A stretch of 64,000 nucleotides of DNA, from contig JAKNDB010000110.1 in NCBI GenBank assembly GCA_024305405.1, positions 2,914,001 to 2,978,000 on the forward strand. The letters are read 5' to 3'. This DNA is from Dirofilaria immitis (taxonomy: Eukaryota; Nematoda; Chromadorea; Rhabditida; Onchocercidae). The translations under genes were made by a program, and so were the position numbers. This document shows positions 37,966 through 50,027 of the stretch, piece after piece. The notes under the pieces were generated by a model that did no database searches, was not told the DNA's origin, and saw only the letters and a list, made by a program, of their open reading frames with translations. Positions within the stretch are counted from its first letter, which is position 1; each line of letters starts with the position of its first letter.

Positions 37966-40565
37966 GATGATGTACAATGTTCGACGTCATTGGAGATGGG
38001 ACGACGAAAGCTGCCTTCGATACCAACGCAACGTACAGAGAGGTCAGCGAAACGCCTCCCGCTCCGGTCTACCTCACATCAAGCGCCCCGGTTGTATCTC
38101 CGTCTCCCGACCGACAATACCATACTCAGGATTCTCGTGCCTACTCACAATCCACTTCTCGTACTGCCTCCCTAAGCAATTTGTCATTGTCATCTTCCTT
38201 ATCAACCGCCTATTGTCGCACAGTAGATCCCGCTATTCTTCCCGGGGCAGCGATTGTTAATGCGAAGCCAAATTGCACCTTCGACAGACAACTTCTGCTG
38301 CAGCGGTGACCGCTCCTCGGTCCTGGGTCATCCATCAAGTGCCAAAATGCCCAGTCCACTCGCTCGCGTATTGCTAAAGAAGGAACTGAAGGAAGTCTTG
38401 GAAAGAAGACGAGAATCCTTGGAAGCTTGTGAAATAGAGGCCAATCAGAGGCAGTATATTGTGCATCGAATGCTTATTACTGGACTTTTGCCAGAATATC
38501 GTTCTGTTGACATCGACAATATCCCTAATGTGATACCCTGTCTCTTACCTGTCGAGCTTATTAGTGGCGCTCGTGTGGTACCAAGTGAAATACCTAGTAC
38601 GACAACTTCAGTGACGACCACTCCTGTGCCTGAACGATCTTCTGTTCCACCTTCTTTATCCTCTGCCCAAAGTGGTGCCCAGGAAGTGGGCATTTCAACC
38701 GACGACTTCCGTTTAGAACCGAAATTGAAATCGGTTGGAGTTCAATCGGAAAGTTCTTTGCCACTTCAACTGCATATACTGCCATACCTAGCTCAGTCTA
38801 TCACACAGCTACCGCTTCTCTCAGACGACAAGCAGAACATGATCGGTATGATACATTCACTGCTAATACTGATGTAACAGCGGTACTGCAACCACAGTTC
38901 CGGTCTACGGAAACACAGACAAATGGCGTCATGACTTATGAAGCTCATAGCAACCGATCGTCCGGTCGTCGTCATCGTAGCTCAGCCAGTAATCTCTTTT
39001 CATCTTCGGAACCAAATTTGTTGGAATCTACAGCAAAATATTTCGCGGAATATGACAGACAACTTCGAGAACATGGACGACGATTGAAGAATCGATTTGC
39101 TTTCAATGACGATGATCCTGTAAACAGAGAAACTAGAAAACAGAGAGTTATGGATGAACTCGCTCAGCGGAAAGAAAAAATTTCATCTATGATTGACTTA
39201 TATTCACCATCCGCTTTCCCAACTATTCATCCCACTTCCGATTATTCATCTACTGTTCCGCATTACGGATCTTTGCCAGGATCGATTTTCCTACATCACG
39301 ATCACCTCGATCAAATCGACGCGATTATATAAGTCACAATCGTAGCCGACCTTCATTCGGATACGGATCACTTCCACGGAACTATGAGCGCTATACTGAC
39401 CGAAATTATGGTTATGCACAGAATGATTATTTCCACTCAATGCCATTTCCGGGGCGTTATGATGCTCTTTCAAGGTCGTGGAATAATATGTATTCTACTA
39501 CTGCAGAAGATTCCATTATAGATTCCAGAACAAGGCATTATGGAACCCGGTCTACGAATTATCTAGATCCATGGTTATCATATCAACGTCTTCCGGAATC
39601 AAGTATAAATTTTGGACGTCCGTTAATGAAAGCTTCTTATGATGATTCATACAGACCTCAATATGTGTCTGGTACACGAGTACAAAATTTTGATGGTTCC
39701 CAGAGTCTGCCTAATACTGATATTATCTCACAATATGCAAATTATCTTAGTAATCAATTTATCAATGATCAACAGAAGCTTATGAATGGTTATCCGGCAG
39801 AAGAACGGATGTACCTCAATCAAGCCAAAAAACGCCCCTATTCTGTGCCTAGGTACAGGTCCTCTGCCACTAGTGGTCAAGTACCACCGATAGTGAACTA
39901 TGAGGATCCCTTGCCTTCTATCGATGCTGATTCAGCATGCTTTCATCCGAATCAACCAATTCAGCCTCATATTCCTGATTCTTACGTAAATTTTCCTTCA
40001 TATATGCAAAACGAGCATTATGAAAATTGGCCTTGGTATCAACAACTCTCTTACACGAATAGTAGCGCACTTGATAATAATGCAGTATTACCTTACCATT
40101 ATTCGAATCATTTTCCTCAGACATTGAATACTTTCCCGGGAGCTTCACCTCTTCTTGGACAAGTATATAGTAGAAACGATGCAAACTATGGCTCGAGACC
40201 GTCTCATTACGCTACCGAGTATGGCAATTATTACCGGGACAGAGCAGCAACTCATCAATTACGAGATTCTGCAAACAGGAACTATGCTATGAGAAGTCAC
40301 TATCCTTATATTCCTTATTCCACCCAATATCATGTAGGTAACCGTTATTTGGGCGTTGGTGAACAACCGTATTCGCCAAGTCAGCCATCCGTATTTTTGA
40401 ATAACTATCCGCAATCCTCTCAACAACCTGGCCACGTAATGAGAGCTTGGTCCAATGGAAATATTCCAATAAATAGTTACGATGCCGTTTATCCGAAAGA
40501 AGATGCTTTAAATCGCATGTATACAACACTGAACAACCAACGTTCTATGCGTCCACAACATTACG
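37966..40565 (+). CDS. cla-1: cla-1-like 2.6-kb exon: linker, coiled coil and Tyr-rich region
   Basis: Acceptor CGTTTACAG; donor TACG|GTAATG at 40565/40566, whose phase fits the next exon at 44424. About 870 residues. It opens DDVQCSTSLEMGRRKLPSIP, followed by a Ser/Pro/Thr-rich linker. Around 38360-38490 is a charged helix (LLKKELKEVLERRRESLEAC and on), a likely coiled coil. A Thr/Ser/Pro stretch follows, then a second charged helix (39030-39200). From about 39330 on it is Tyr/Ser/Asn/Gln/Pro/Arg-rich with few acidic residues. Frame breaks at about 38045, 38300, 38765 and 39285 are single-base. If the donor at 40565 is not used, the frame ends at a TAG at 40595-40597. Confidence 0.75.
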
Positions 40566-40597
40566 GTAATGGTGCCACCTCACTTATGTATTCATAG

Positions 40598-43500
40598 ATT
40601 GAAAACTGAAATTTACATATAAAACTTCTGCAAAATCTATGAGTTTTTTTTTTTCATCCCAATTTTTACGAAATTCTACAAAAGCAGCTAAATTCTGCTA
40701 ATCAAATACTGCCGAAAAAGCATTGAGGAATATTTTTCTGATAAATTCTGTTAGATCTTCGGTAGATATTATTTTCAGATGTATATTGTAGGATTCTAAT
40801 TTATGGATTTTAATAGAACTGGGAAATTAGTATTGATTGAGTTTCAGTTTTAATTATTTTGTGGCACCTAACATGAGTTTCTTATTTCTCCAATGTTCTC
40901 GTCAAATGCATTAAGGATCTCGAATGCTTTGTTATTTTTCTCTTCTTTTTTGCATGTTTGAAATCATCTGATATTGTCACAGTGTTACTATAAAAGATTG
41001 TTGTTCAGCTTTTTACTTCATGATACGATTAGCAGATCTCGTTTTGAGTTTTTTTATTTAGTATTTCTTCCTTTAACTTCATGATCTTCAAACATAGTGA
41101 TGCAGAGGCGCGATAATCTCATCAGGATTTTATTGTTAATGTCTCATTCGTTCATCTAATGCTCATATATTTATCGGTTATGCATGTGTTGTCAATTACA
41201 ATACAACCATGATTTTCAGGATATCAGTATGTTTGCTGTGCAAATTTATTTTTTCTGTTACTATTCGATAATAGCTATTGATACGAAGAAATTATACTTG
41301 AATTCATAAATTTTGATATATTTTAAAGAGAATGGAGCAGTTGTAGTGGAAATACGGGTAGTAAGAAAGGAATTTTCAAATATTGCCGTTTTATGAGTTA
41401 CTTAGATCTAAAGCATTTGAGCATGTGAATTTTTATGAATTATAATAATTTTTTTTTTTTGTTCTTATCTTCGTTACTAATAATTTATCGGAAAACGAAG
41501 TGATTCTTAGTTCATTTCTTATAATATATGATATGACAACTTTAAACTGGAATTTCATTAATGAGCAGTTTAAATATTTTTCTATGCATAATTTTATATA
41601 TGTGAAATTGCAATAGCAAGCAGGATTCTCGCCTTAGAAGCTGTGATGATAATCACATGATTTCAGCATCTCAGAGGATTGCAGTACATTAGTTAATTAG
41701 TTAAGTACTGCATTACCACCGTTGTGAAGGTTCGATTCATTTATGATCTCTAGAAGCACTGATGCTTGCAAACAAATTATCTGTTTTTTAGAGCTTAAAC
41801 ATGGCATTAATTTTGCATGTTGCAAAAGCTTTTCAACTTTAAGCTGCTTTCTTCTGTTTGGTGCAGCTGATCATTATCATAAAAAGACGATGCATCATTG
41901 AAAAGCAATAAATAATGAATTTCGATTTCCTCTTATTATGTTGTTTCTTTTTACAACTTATTTAATAATGTACGTAATAAAAATTTTAGTAGTTTTATGC
42001 TTTCAGATTTGTTTATAATTTCTTCGTTTCAAAATCGATCAGCTTCACCACACTATTTTTAATGTTTCTGCCTTCCTGTTCTGCAGTTTACTTGAGAAAT
42101 TATTTAACTAATCTCTCGATCATCTTTCATATTTTTCACTTGCATGGATTGTGTATGTAGAATAAGCATTAAACAATTCCGCAAAAACTTCAATAAAGGT
42201 CAATTTTTGGAAGTTATATATAAAAGTAGATGTTTTAAATTAGATTCCGATCAAATGTAGAGAGTTTTTTATAATCCGTGAAAGGGATATAGCAAAAATT
42301 TGTTATCCTTTGATTGAAATTCTATTGAGAAATTTCAGTTATTGCAGAAAATGTTGTCGGGCGTTATTAAATGAGTCTATGATTTTGTTACTCCAAAAGA
42401 TGCAGTTTTATTTATACCCGTGTCATTTTGGGCAATTAATATAAAGTTTAATTTTAAATAAAATATCAAATTATATTTCGTTGCTGTGATTCATATTATT
42501 ATTATTTTTTTCAGTGAAATATTTATTGATGTAATGAAATCTGAATAAACATAAATTTAACTATAAGTAGTAGAAAATTAAAACTGTTCTATTTTCATAT
42601 TCTGCATGGCAATGTAGATAATTCTGTGGATTTGGCTTTTTTTTTTGTTTTTGTTTTTTTTTTTTTGATCTATGATATATTATTAAAACCAATTGGTTAA
42701 CTTTGCATTTTTTGTTGAAGTATTGAATTATTATTTGATTCAGTTTTTGATTAATGAACGAATGATTGCTTGCAAAAAAAGTTGTCACCTTACTAATACT
42801 TGTTGTCGCATTTCAGTAATTTAAAAAATAATATAATCGCAACATTTTTTCTTCATTTTTGAATAGGTTTATCCCAAGATCAATCAAATTATTAGTTGAA
42901 GTTTTAAAAGGTGCTGTTTGCTTCGAGTCAACTTCCGAGACAAATTTTAAGAAAAGCAGAAGTTAGAAAGAACCTTTAACTCTTAACTAGTTAATCTGAA
43001 ATTTGATTGATCATTAAAAGAATGAAATTCCTCAAAGCATATAAGCCAATTACTGAAGCGTTGAAAAATATTATTCAATCTACAATTCAAAAAGAGTGTA
43101 TCTTGCCTCTTCTGCTTCGTTTTCGTTTACATCACCTCAAAATATTTGAAAGTTTTAAATAGAGTATCGATTTTTTTCAGGAGTATCTCTGAAAATGCTG
43201 AGTTCAGTAAACAAGTTAATTAAAATTTAAGGCGAGAAGATGGTACAAATTAAATTTAGCGTCTAACGTCTCGAAAATAGCGTGAACACTTTGGCATGGC
43301 ACAAATTTCGATCCTACAGAATTTTAAACAATTCAGTCTTCATATCCAATGAACTCAACATTTTCAAAAAATTTTTAGTATTTGAAGTATTGACAGTATA
43401 ATGATTTGAAAAGTTAAAAGATTTTCAGACTATAAAAATGAATATATTACCTTATAATTCGATCGTAAACATAGTTTCAGTTATTTGTTGAGTTATGTGA

Positions 43501-44423
43501 GGAGCTAATGTCTGATGATTCATGTACTGGAAAATAAGAATATATCTCCTAACATTGGTAACATATGATATTGAAACTATATTATGATGCTTATAGTGAT
43601 TAAGCGGTATTACACCTCAATCTCGAACATTTGAATTCAACCTCTGACATTAGCATGAAATCAATAAGAAATGATTTCTTTTCATAGTTCGTTTCATTTG
43701 TGAATAAAAGGAACTTTATGAGGTGCAATTGTTGCTTAATTTGTTCTTAGAGTTGTAATTTATCAATTATGTTTTCTATCGAACTTTGGGTAATTAAGTG
43801 AAATTATTTTTAGCACTAAAATTCATCATTATTGTATAGTTACTTATTTGTTTGTTGATAAAACAAAGCAGCTACAGCAATTGTATTTAATTCTATTCAG
43901 TTGTTGAAATTCATTTTTGAAAAGAAGTTGCAGGTCTTTTACAAATCTGACGTTCTAACGTTTTAATTTCAGTATAGTAAAATTAATTTCACAATTTCAT
44001 TGTCTCGGGAAATGAGAAATGTAAAGTACTGACTAATAATTAGGTATCGTTGGAAATTATATTTCTGGAATCGAATTAAAATATTATCAAATTTTATAAT
44101 TTTATCATGCAAACAAGCCATGCTTAGTTAAGCAAAATTTTTGTGGAATATGAGGAATATTCTTTGGAGAAATTATATTTCAATTGACAGAACATGCATA
44201 AAATGGGTGAAGCGTGAACTTACTAGAAAAAAATTTATCAATTTTTTAATTAAGGTCAAAGTTTATGAAAATCAAGATTAGACAGTGCTATTTTATGCGA
44301 AAAATGAGGTCAAATTGAATGTCCATCTGTTCATGTCATGCATTTCTCATTTTCAAAAAATATCATTATGTTGATATTCATGGTGCTTTCAAATTTAACT
44401 GCTCAGCTGACATATTCATTCAG
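40598..44423 (+). other. Long intron, or 3' UTR of a shorter isoform, before the PDZ exons (3.8 kb)
   Basis: AT-rich, with T runs (41446-41460, 42638-42665) and no convincing exon on either strand. It starts just after an in-frame TAG that would end transcripts not spliced at 40565, and it precedes the PDZ/C2 module, so a promoter for a short PDZ-C2 isoform could also lie here. That is inference; no promoter motif is identified. Confidence 0.45.
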
Positions 44424-44482
44424 GCGATTGCAATCACGTCTCTAGTCTCGGACGTCATGACAGAAAGACGCGGAGAAATCGA
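44424..44482 (+). CDS. cla-1: cla-1-like small basic exon
   Basis: Acceptor TTCATTCAG; donor AATCGA|GTAAGT (strong); 59 nt. It completes the Gly codon from 40565 and encodes DCNHVSSLGRHDRKTRRNR. Phase 0 exit. Confidence 0.65.
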
Positions 44483-45064
44483 GTAAGTTTTTATTATGCT
44501 GTAGGATTTGAAGCTTTAGGAAAAACTTGATTTATGATGATAATTGAATTGTTTGGTAACCCTTCGAGAATTAGTATTTACTTTCGCTATTTCAATACAG
44601 TCGATCAATTTTTTAGTTTATAATATTCAAAATCATGGCAAATATTCTGGATAATAAATTACTTCAACTACTCAAAGTTTATCGACACGAAATCAGAGTC
44701 CCATATCTTTTTTTTCTTTTATTAAATTAGCACGAAGCCAACAATGGATGATGTAATTTAGTTTTTTTACACTATTTGACAATATATTCAAATCTTATTG
44801 ATTAAAAACTGATTTTTACAACTGTTTTTTTCTACGTTATGACTTACCAAGCAAGTATGGAATATTCCAGATTAATGTATCATGCATGCCGTATTATCCT
44901 TTTGAATATTTAAAACCATAAAATGATCGATGTGAAGATTTGATATCTTCTTAATTTTTATTGAAATATTTGATAATGAAGTGTGCATTCATTTTTACAA
45001 ATAGTGTACTATACTATTAGTTATAGCTGTTTCATGATTCATAAATTAATACGAATATTAATAG

Positions 45065-45212
45065 GTAAAAGAAATAACCGGAAGTCAGTCAAGACAGTCA
45101 TCCGATGATAGTGATGGAGCTACTACCACAATACAACGCGATCGGGTTTATCCGACAAACATTAAGAAAATTCTGCTAACACGCAAATATCATGATACTA
45201 ATGTTTACAATG
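45065..45212 (+). CDS. cla-1: cla-1-like exon: start of PDZ domain
   Basis: Acceptor TTAATAG; donor AATG|GTTTTT; 148 nt, uninterrupted. A Ser/Thr linker leads into RVYPTNIKKILLTRKYHDTN, the first strand of the PDZ domain, which continues in the next exon. The presence of PDZ followed by C2 is shared with RIM, Piccolo and Clarinet. Confidence 0.8.
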
Positions 45213-45508
45213 GTTTTTTTTTCTTTTTTTTCGAAATAATAAAGAACCAAAATTTTTTAGGAAATTTGCATTAATATAAAGAAAAAGTATATTATGATAT
45301 AATGAGCTATTTTTTTCTTCTCAGGGATCTTCTGATAATGTCATTGTAATTATGAATTTTAGTAGTGGATAGTGGATTAATAGCTTTTCATTAAAGTGGA
45401 GATGAGCTTTCAAAATTTTGAGGAAATTCAGACTGCACTGCGAAATTACCGCCTATATATGAATAAATGAAATTTACAGTTAATAAAAGTTTAATAAATG
45501 TATTGCAG

Positions 45509-45621
45509 ACATTGGTGTTCGAGTAGTAGGTGGTAAAAACTTCCGAATGGTGAACTTGCAGCCTTCGTATCGACAATAAATCGCGGGAAGGCTCGGGAAA
45601 CATTAGGCGAAATTAAAGAAG
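45509..45621 (+). CDS. cla-1: cla-1-like exon: PDZ core
   Basis: Acceptor TATTGCAG; donor GAAG|GTTGAA. IGVRVVGGK is the PDZ strand/loop that holds the ligand carboxylate. A frame break in GGTAAAAACTTCC (about 45535) needs one A; after it the sequence reads NGELAAFVSTINRGKARETL, the conserved PDZ middle. Phases then match both neighbours exactly. Confidence 0.8.
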
Positions 45622-46131
45622 GTTGAAATTCATCAATAATCAATTTTCATATACAAATAACATTACCAGTGAGAAATGATAACAATCGAAGAGAAGTCAA
45701 ATAATTTTGTTATTTGTCGGATATCGTTTCTTTCAAAATTAATTTGAATGTCTGAAAGTCAACTGGTAATGAATGTACAGCATCATAGAAATTTTGGATC
45801 ATATTAGTGAACAATGATAAAAGTGATCATAACTATCAGCAACCTAATTAACTGATACTAAAGCAAGATAATCAGATTATAGGTATTGTAAAGGGATGCT
45901 GTATATGACTTATCTACCATATGCCTACATCATCCAGAGATTATCAATTTTTACATTATTATATATCGTTAGATTATTTAGATTGCTTACATCTTTTTTT
46001 TTTAATTGAATTAAATAATGTCGAAGAATGATGAGAAGTAAATTTCAAAATCCTGCTTTTTCTGAAGTGAAATTAATAAGAAAATTCGGGACTATGCGTT
46101 ACATTAAAAAAAAATTTTGATCCTATTTTAG

Positions 46132-46239
46132 GAGATCGTGTTCTGGAATGGAATGGTGTACTATTAACCGGAAAACGTTTGAGGAGGTGGAGCAAGTGAT
46201 AGCTGCAAGTCGGGGTGAAATTGAAGTGGTTGTTGTTAG
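46132..46239 (+). CDS. cla-1: cla-1-like exon: PDZ C-terminal half
   Basis: Acceptor TATTTTAG; donor GTTAG|GTTGCT. It reads GDRVLEWNGVLLTGK, then, after a break in GGAAAACG (about 46175), TFEEVEQVIAASRGEIEVVV, the second helix and last strand of the PDZ fold. Exit phase 2. Confidence 0.85.
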
Positions 46240-46593
46240 GTTGCTGACGTTTTATGCGTTCTGTTATACTTTATTAAAAGTATTATTCGAGAAATAGTAA
46301 ATTCGATGAAAATCATCTCCACTGATTCTTTATGATTATCTCACAAAACAGTTCTCGATTTATTAGCAATTAATTACCTATACTAAACAAAAATGAAATG
46401 CTGTACTATAAGTATTTGCAAAGTTTTTGCAACGTTGTGGTGATAAGAAGATAAAAAGATATCAGTTGATTTCGTGGTAAAGCAATATTTGTTAGGTTTT
46501 TATGTTTACTTCTATAATAGTCTGTTTCGAGAGGCCTATTATAAACTTTAGGGTACAATTCCTTTTTTGATTAAAAATATTTTGATTTTCAAG

Positions 46594-46684
46594 TAATCCA
46601 ATGAGCACTACGCATGTGACGTCGAGTGATGTTGGAAGAAATAAAGACACTAAAAGGCAAAAAACAAACGAGAACGAAAACAGG
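46594..46684 (+). CDS. cla-1: cla-1-like basic linker exon
   Basis: Acceptor GATTTTCAAG; donor CAGG|GTATGA. Entry completes a Ser codon. It encodes a Ser/Thr then strongly basic linker. One extra A in CAAAAAACAAAC (about 46660) is needed for the exit phase to match the next exon. Confidence 0.6.
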
Positions 46685-46779
46685 GTATGAATTTCTTATT
46701 AAAAATATTATTATATTTTTATAAAGTGCTCAAAAAAATATTTTAAAATAATTCTTTGCTAAGAAGATGCGTATTATAG

Positions 46780-46949
46780 ATGAACCATGCAATCATTCAA
46801 AGAAATCAGAAGCCCCTCCAGTACCTGCACACCGTTGCGTAGATGGACAAACATCTCTTCCTTCAGATTCTTATTCTGCTTTGAAACCAACATTGGACAG
46901 TAAAACGGTCTCTTTACAACCACGTAATCATGCTGCCTGCATGCAGCAG
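46780..46949 (+). CDS. cla-1: cla-1-like linker exon with proline motif
   Basis: Acceptor GTATTATAG; donor CAGCAG|GTTAGC; 170 nt, open. KKSEAPPVPAHR is a possible SH3-type ligand between the PDZ and C2 domains. Phase 0 exit into the C2 exon. Confidence 0.7.
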
Positions 46950-47220
46950 GTTAGCTTAATTACGTAATTACTTCTGCACCTCTTAGCATTATTTTCAATT
47001 GATTCTAACTTTTTAATTTAGTTGTAAAAAATGGAAGGCCGAAGATCATGCTTAACGCAAAAGATAAGACATCATTGATCTTGTGACGAGGCAATATTTG
47101 TTAGAAAATTAATAAGCCAATATGTATAAATTCCTTAATTATCAATTCACTTTAGAAAACATTAATTATTTTATTCTTCTGAAAATTTGTTTTCTGACTT
47201 TTTATGCCAAGATTTTTCAG

Positions 47221-47384
47221 CCTGATACCCTGGGTTATTTGAACGTGGCTTTAGCATATGATCGATCAACATCAAAACTTATGATAACAGTGATTTCGGC
47301 TAAAAGCCTCCCATATCGTCGTTATTGTAATGGAATATTTCATCCGAATCCATTCGTAAAGATCTGTTTATTACCTGGAAGAAG
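47221..47384 (+). CDS. cla-1: cla-1-like exon: C2 domain, N-terminal half
   Basis: Acceptor ATTTTTCAG; donor AGAAG|GTAAAC. LGYLNVALAYDRSTSKLMIT and VISAKSLPYRR are the first C2 strands; NPFVKICLLPGR is the classic continuation. In the first calcium-binding loop the expected Asp before P-[YF]-V-K is Asn, suggesting weak or no calcium binding through loop 1. Confidence 0.85.
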
Positions 47385-47494
47385 GTAAACACTGCTACAA
47401 TCACTTATAGAATGAACTTTATGTATTGAATCATTTCTCTCAAAAATCCAGAGAATGTGATGAGTCACAAATATCCTAAACGTGTAATTTTCAG

Positions 47495-47676
47495 GGTATC
47501 TAGCAAGCGTCGAACTAAGTTCGTGCCAAATACTTCAGAACCTGTATGGGATCAAACACTGGAATATATAGTACCATTTCATGAATTATATAGTCATTAC
47601 TTGGAATTTACGGTGTGGGACTACGACAGACTCAATGATAATAACGCTTTAGGAAGACTTGTTATTAGTCTTTCAG
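47495..47676 (+). CDS. cla-1: cla-1-like exon: C2 domain, C-terminal half
   Basis: Acceptor AATTTTCAG; donor TCAG|GTGATT; 182 nt, uninterrupted. Contains NTSEPVWDQTLEY and LEFTVWDYDRLNDNNALGRL, the C2 hallmark (N-P-x-W-x-x-x near its start and the acidic third loop). Phases fit both sides. Confidence 0.85.
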
Positions 47677-47891
47677 GTGATTTTAGTGATTTCATGCTGT
47701 AAGAGCACTTCCGATGATCTCGTTCTTTACTGTTCGGAGTAGTAACTTTAAACTTTTTGTCTGTTCTATAGTTCTGTTCTTGATGGTTTTGGCTAATCTC
47801 GAATGTTCCATTTTAATTTTCTTTTTAAAATTTATGACTACAGAAAACTAATCTGCAAATAGCAAACACTTTTAACTGTTTTGTCCTACAG

Positions 47892-48228
47892 ATCCGTATG
47901 TTTTGGATGGTACGTCACGTTGGTACCCACTACATCCAGCAGATAATGATTTAGTTATGCTAGGCTTACCTAGTCCGGAGTTTCTTACTACAACTGGTAC
48001 CGTAAATGGATGTTCTGTGGCCCATTATAATCCAAGTATGGCATTTACGATTTATTGTATCAGAAATTCAAATATGCATCAGAATTGAAATATCAAGCTC
48101 TGCTTCCCAAAAACACTGAACGTGAAGGTAGCATGGTAACTCACTCTAATTATGATTGCTACCTTGTTTCACCCTATCTACTTACGAAAACAGTGAATCC
48201 TAATTCATTAAAACCAATTTTCATTTAA
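47892..48228 (+). CDS. cla-1: cla-1-like last exon: end of C2 and C-terminal tail
   Basis: Acceptor CCTACAG. GTSRWYPLHP is the typical end of a RIM/Piccolo-type C2 domain. As written the frame stops at 48086-48088. One extra T near 48059 instead gives KYASELKYQALLPKNTEREG and runs open to a TAA at about 48226-48228. I favour the longer form because of its composition, but the end is uncertain. Confidence 0.65.
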
Positions 48229-49530
48229 ACTACCATTTAATTTGTAAAATTTCGACGTTTTCAGCATCTTTGGATATTAGTTGTCCAACCATTTGATGAT
48301 TAACACATTACTGCATTCATCTTGATGGAAGCTATATCTTTATACAAGTGAACAATCCTCAATAGTTTCACAAGGCTAATCAATAACTTCAGAAGCAACA
48401 TCAATCAATAAATTATTATTATGTCATCAAAATGATATTTGTTGTAAACGAATTTCTGACATTTTTCTGATTTCATCTTAATTTTTTTTATCTCCATTTA
48501 CGAGAATTTGGTTTAACTTTTTATATTGTAAGTTTTAGAATTTCACTATTTTTCAATATTCCCTTATGTAAACTTTATTGTAATAAAAAAAAGAAAAAAG
48601 AAAAAGAAATGTTTGCTAATATGCAACTGATTATCATTCCAGTGGGTGAAGCAGAAGAACGTGCTGTTTTCATGGATTTTAATTTTTAAAATTTTAATTT
48701 TGTTATTTGAACGATCTCATTGCTTTATGCATTATCACATGTAAAAACCAATTTATATTCACTTAACGCATTGAGCGTTTTGTTTACCAATTAATTGCAT
48801 CATCGCTCAATCGCATTTCGTGCTGTGTAGTTGTTTTCAATATCATATCGTGGGAAGATACTAATATCTTTTTGTACAAATGATTCATCACCCTAGACTT
48901 AATGACTAATCTGGTAATCTCTTAGATGAGATGAGACCATATCCTACTTAGTTCAGTTCTTCTCTGAATTATACATGAATAAGGCTGTAATTCATAAATG
49001 AATAATAAGATGATCGATAAAGTGCATCTTTAGAATGAAATATAACGCGAATGTGAAATACGTAGTAGAGTTTTTTCATTGATATTTATTGATCGCTGCT
49101 ATTTATTAGTTCTTCCTAGAAATACGTAGTAGGATTTTTTCATTGATATTTATTGATCGCTGCTATTTATTAGCTCTTCCTAGAAATACGTAGTAGGATT
49201 TTTTCATTGATATTTATTGATCGCTGGTATTTATTAGCTCTTCTTAGTTATCTTATAGGGTATGTATCATTCATTCACTTATGTTAATGATAAAATTTTC
49301 AAAATTGTTTCCATTTTAAACACAAGAACTATTTAAAAAAGGATAATCAATAATCAAGTGACTTATCGACTATATAGCATAGCCATAAAGGTGTATATGG
49401 ATGAACGATCCACGCCATTTTCGTGTACCTTATGTTAATATGATTTTCAGTTCCATGTCGCTTCATTGGTAACATCATTTTTTTCCTTTAATATTGTTTC
49501 GAAATTATCTATGTTTAGAAAAATTCATGC
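48229..49530. other. 3' flank of the cla-1-like gene
   Basis: AT-rich, no coding region seen. An AATAAA at 48582-48587 is a plausible polyadenylation signal for the giant gene. A 64-bp triplicate repeat lies at 49055-49246. Confidence 0.55.
49055..49246. repeat. 64-bp tandem repeat, three copies
   Basis: Copies start at 49055, 49119 and 49183 with the shared string gaaatacgtagtagga/gttttttc and differ at a few positions. Non-coding, between the giant gene and the LTR element. Confidence 0.9.
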
Positions 49531-49535
49531 AGACG

Positions 49536-49994
49536 TGTCGGGAAACCGAAAGGAAATTAATTCAAATTTATTCCTAAAAATACATTTTTGTAACAAATAA
49601 TTAATTCATTAACGATTCCTGTTTCTCACACTAATCCGTCAACGATTTCCTGTTTCTTGCACTAATCAAAATATTTATGTAAATTTTCTTATTCATCATT
49701 CACCCAAATTCCTTTCCCACATTTGTTCCAATCAAATTATCTGTTTTATCTATTTACAAATCTTACCAATCCAAATATCTGTTTTATCTATTTACAAATC
49801 TTACCAATCCAAATTTTTTCTCTCATCACGCCCCTTTTATCACCCTATATAAACACAATCACAGCAACAGATTTCAAGCTTGTTTTGTTTTCATTTTCCT
49901 TGGCTCCAGTTTGCGACTTGTTTTCCTTCCCTTTTTTTTTAATAAAATTTTCGTTACTTGTTGATTGTCCCCGCAACAAAAGTCTTCCACAACA
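49536..49994 (+). repeat. 5' LTR of the BEL/Pao element
   Basis: 459 bp, TG...CA ends. It contains a TATATAAA box (49846-49853) and AATAAA (49941-49946). A 38-bp internal duplication (ATCTGTTTTATCTATTTACA twice) is absent from the 3' LTR. Confidence 0.92.
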
Positions 49995-49999
49995 ATTTT

Positions 50000-50017
50000 T
50001 GGTGCCACGAGCCGGGA
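50000..50017 (+). promoter_or_regulatory. Primer-binding site of the LTR element
   Basis: TGGTGCCACGAGCCGGGA begins five bases after the 5' LTR. It starts with TGG, as expected for pairing with the CCA end of a tRNA; the tRNA was not identified. Confidence 0.7.
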
Positions 50018-50027
50018 AATCACATGG

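Noticed and set aside
47440..47494. Extra short C2 exon (after CAAAAATCCAG)
   Set aside because: It hits a stop in the required frame, and exons 47221-47384 and 47495-47676 join directly in phase.
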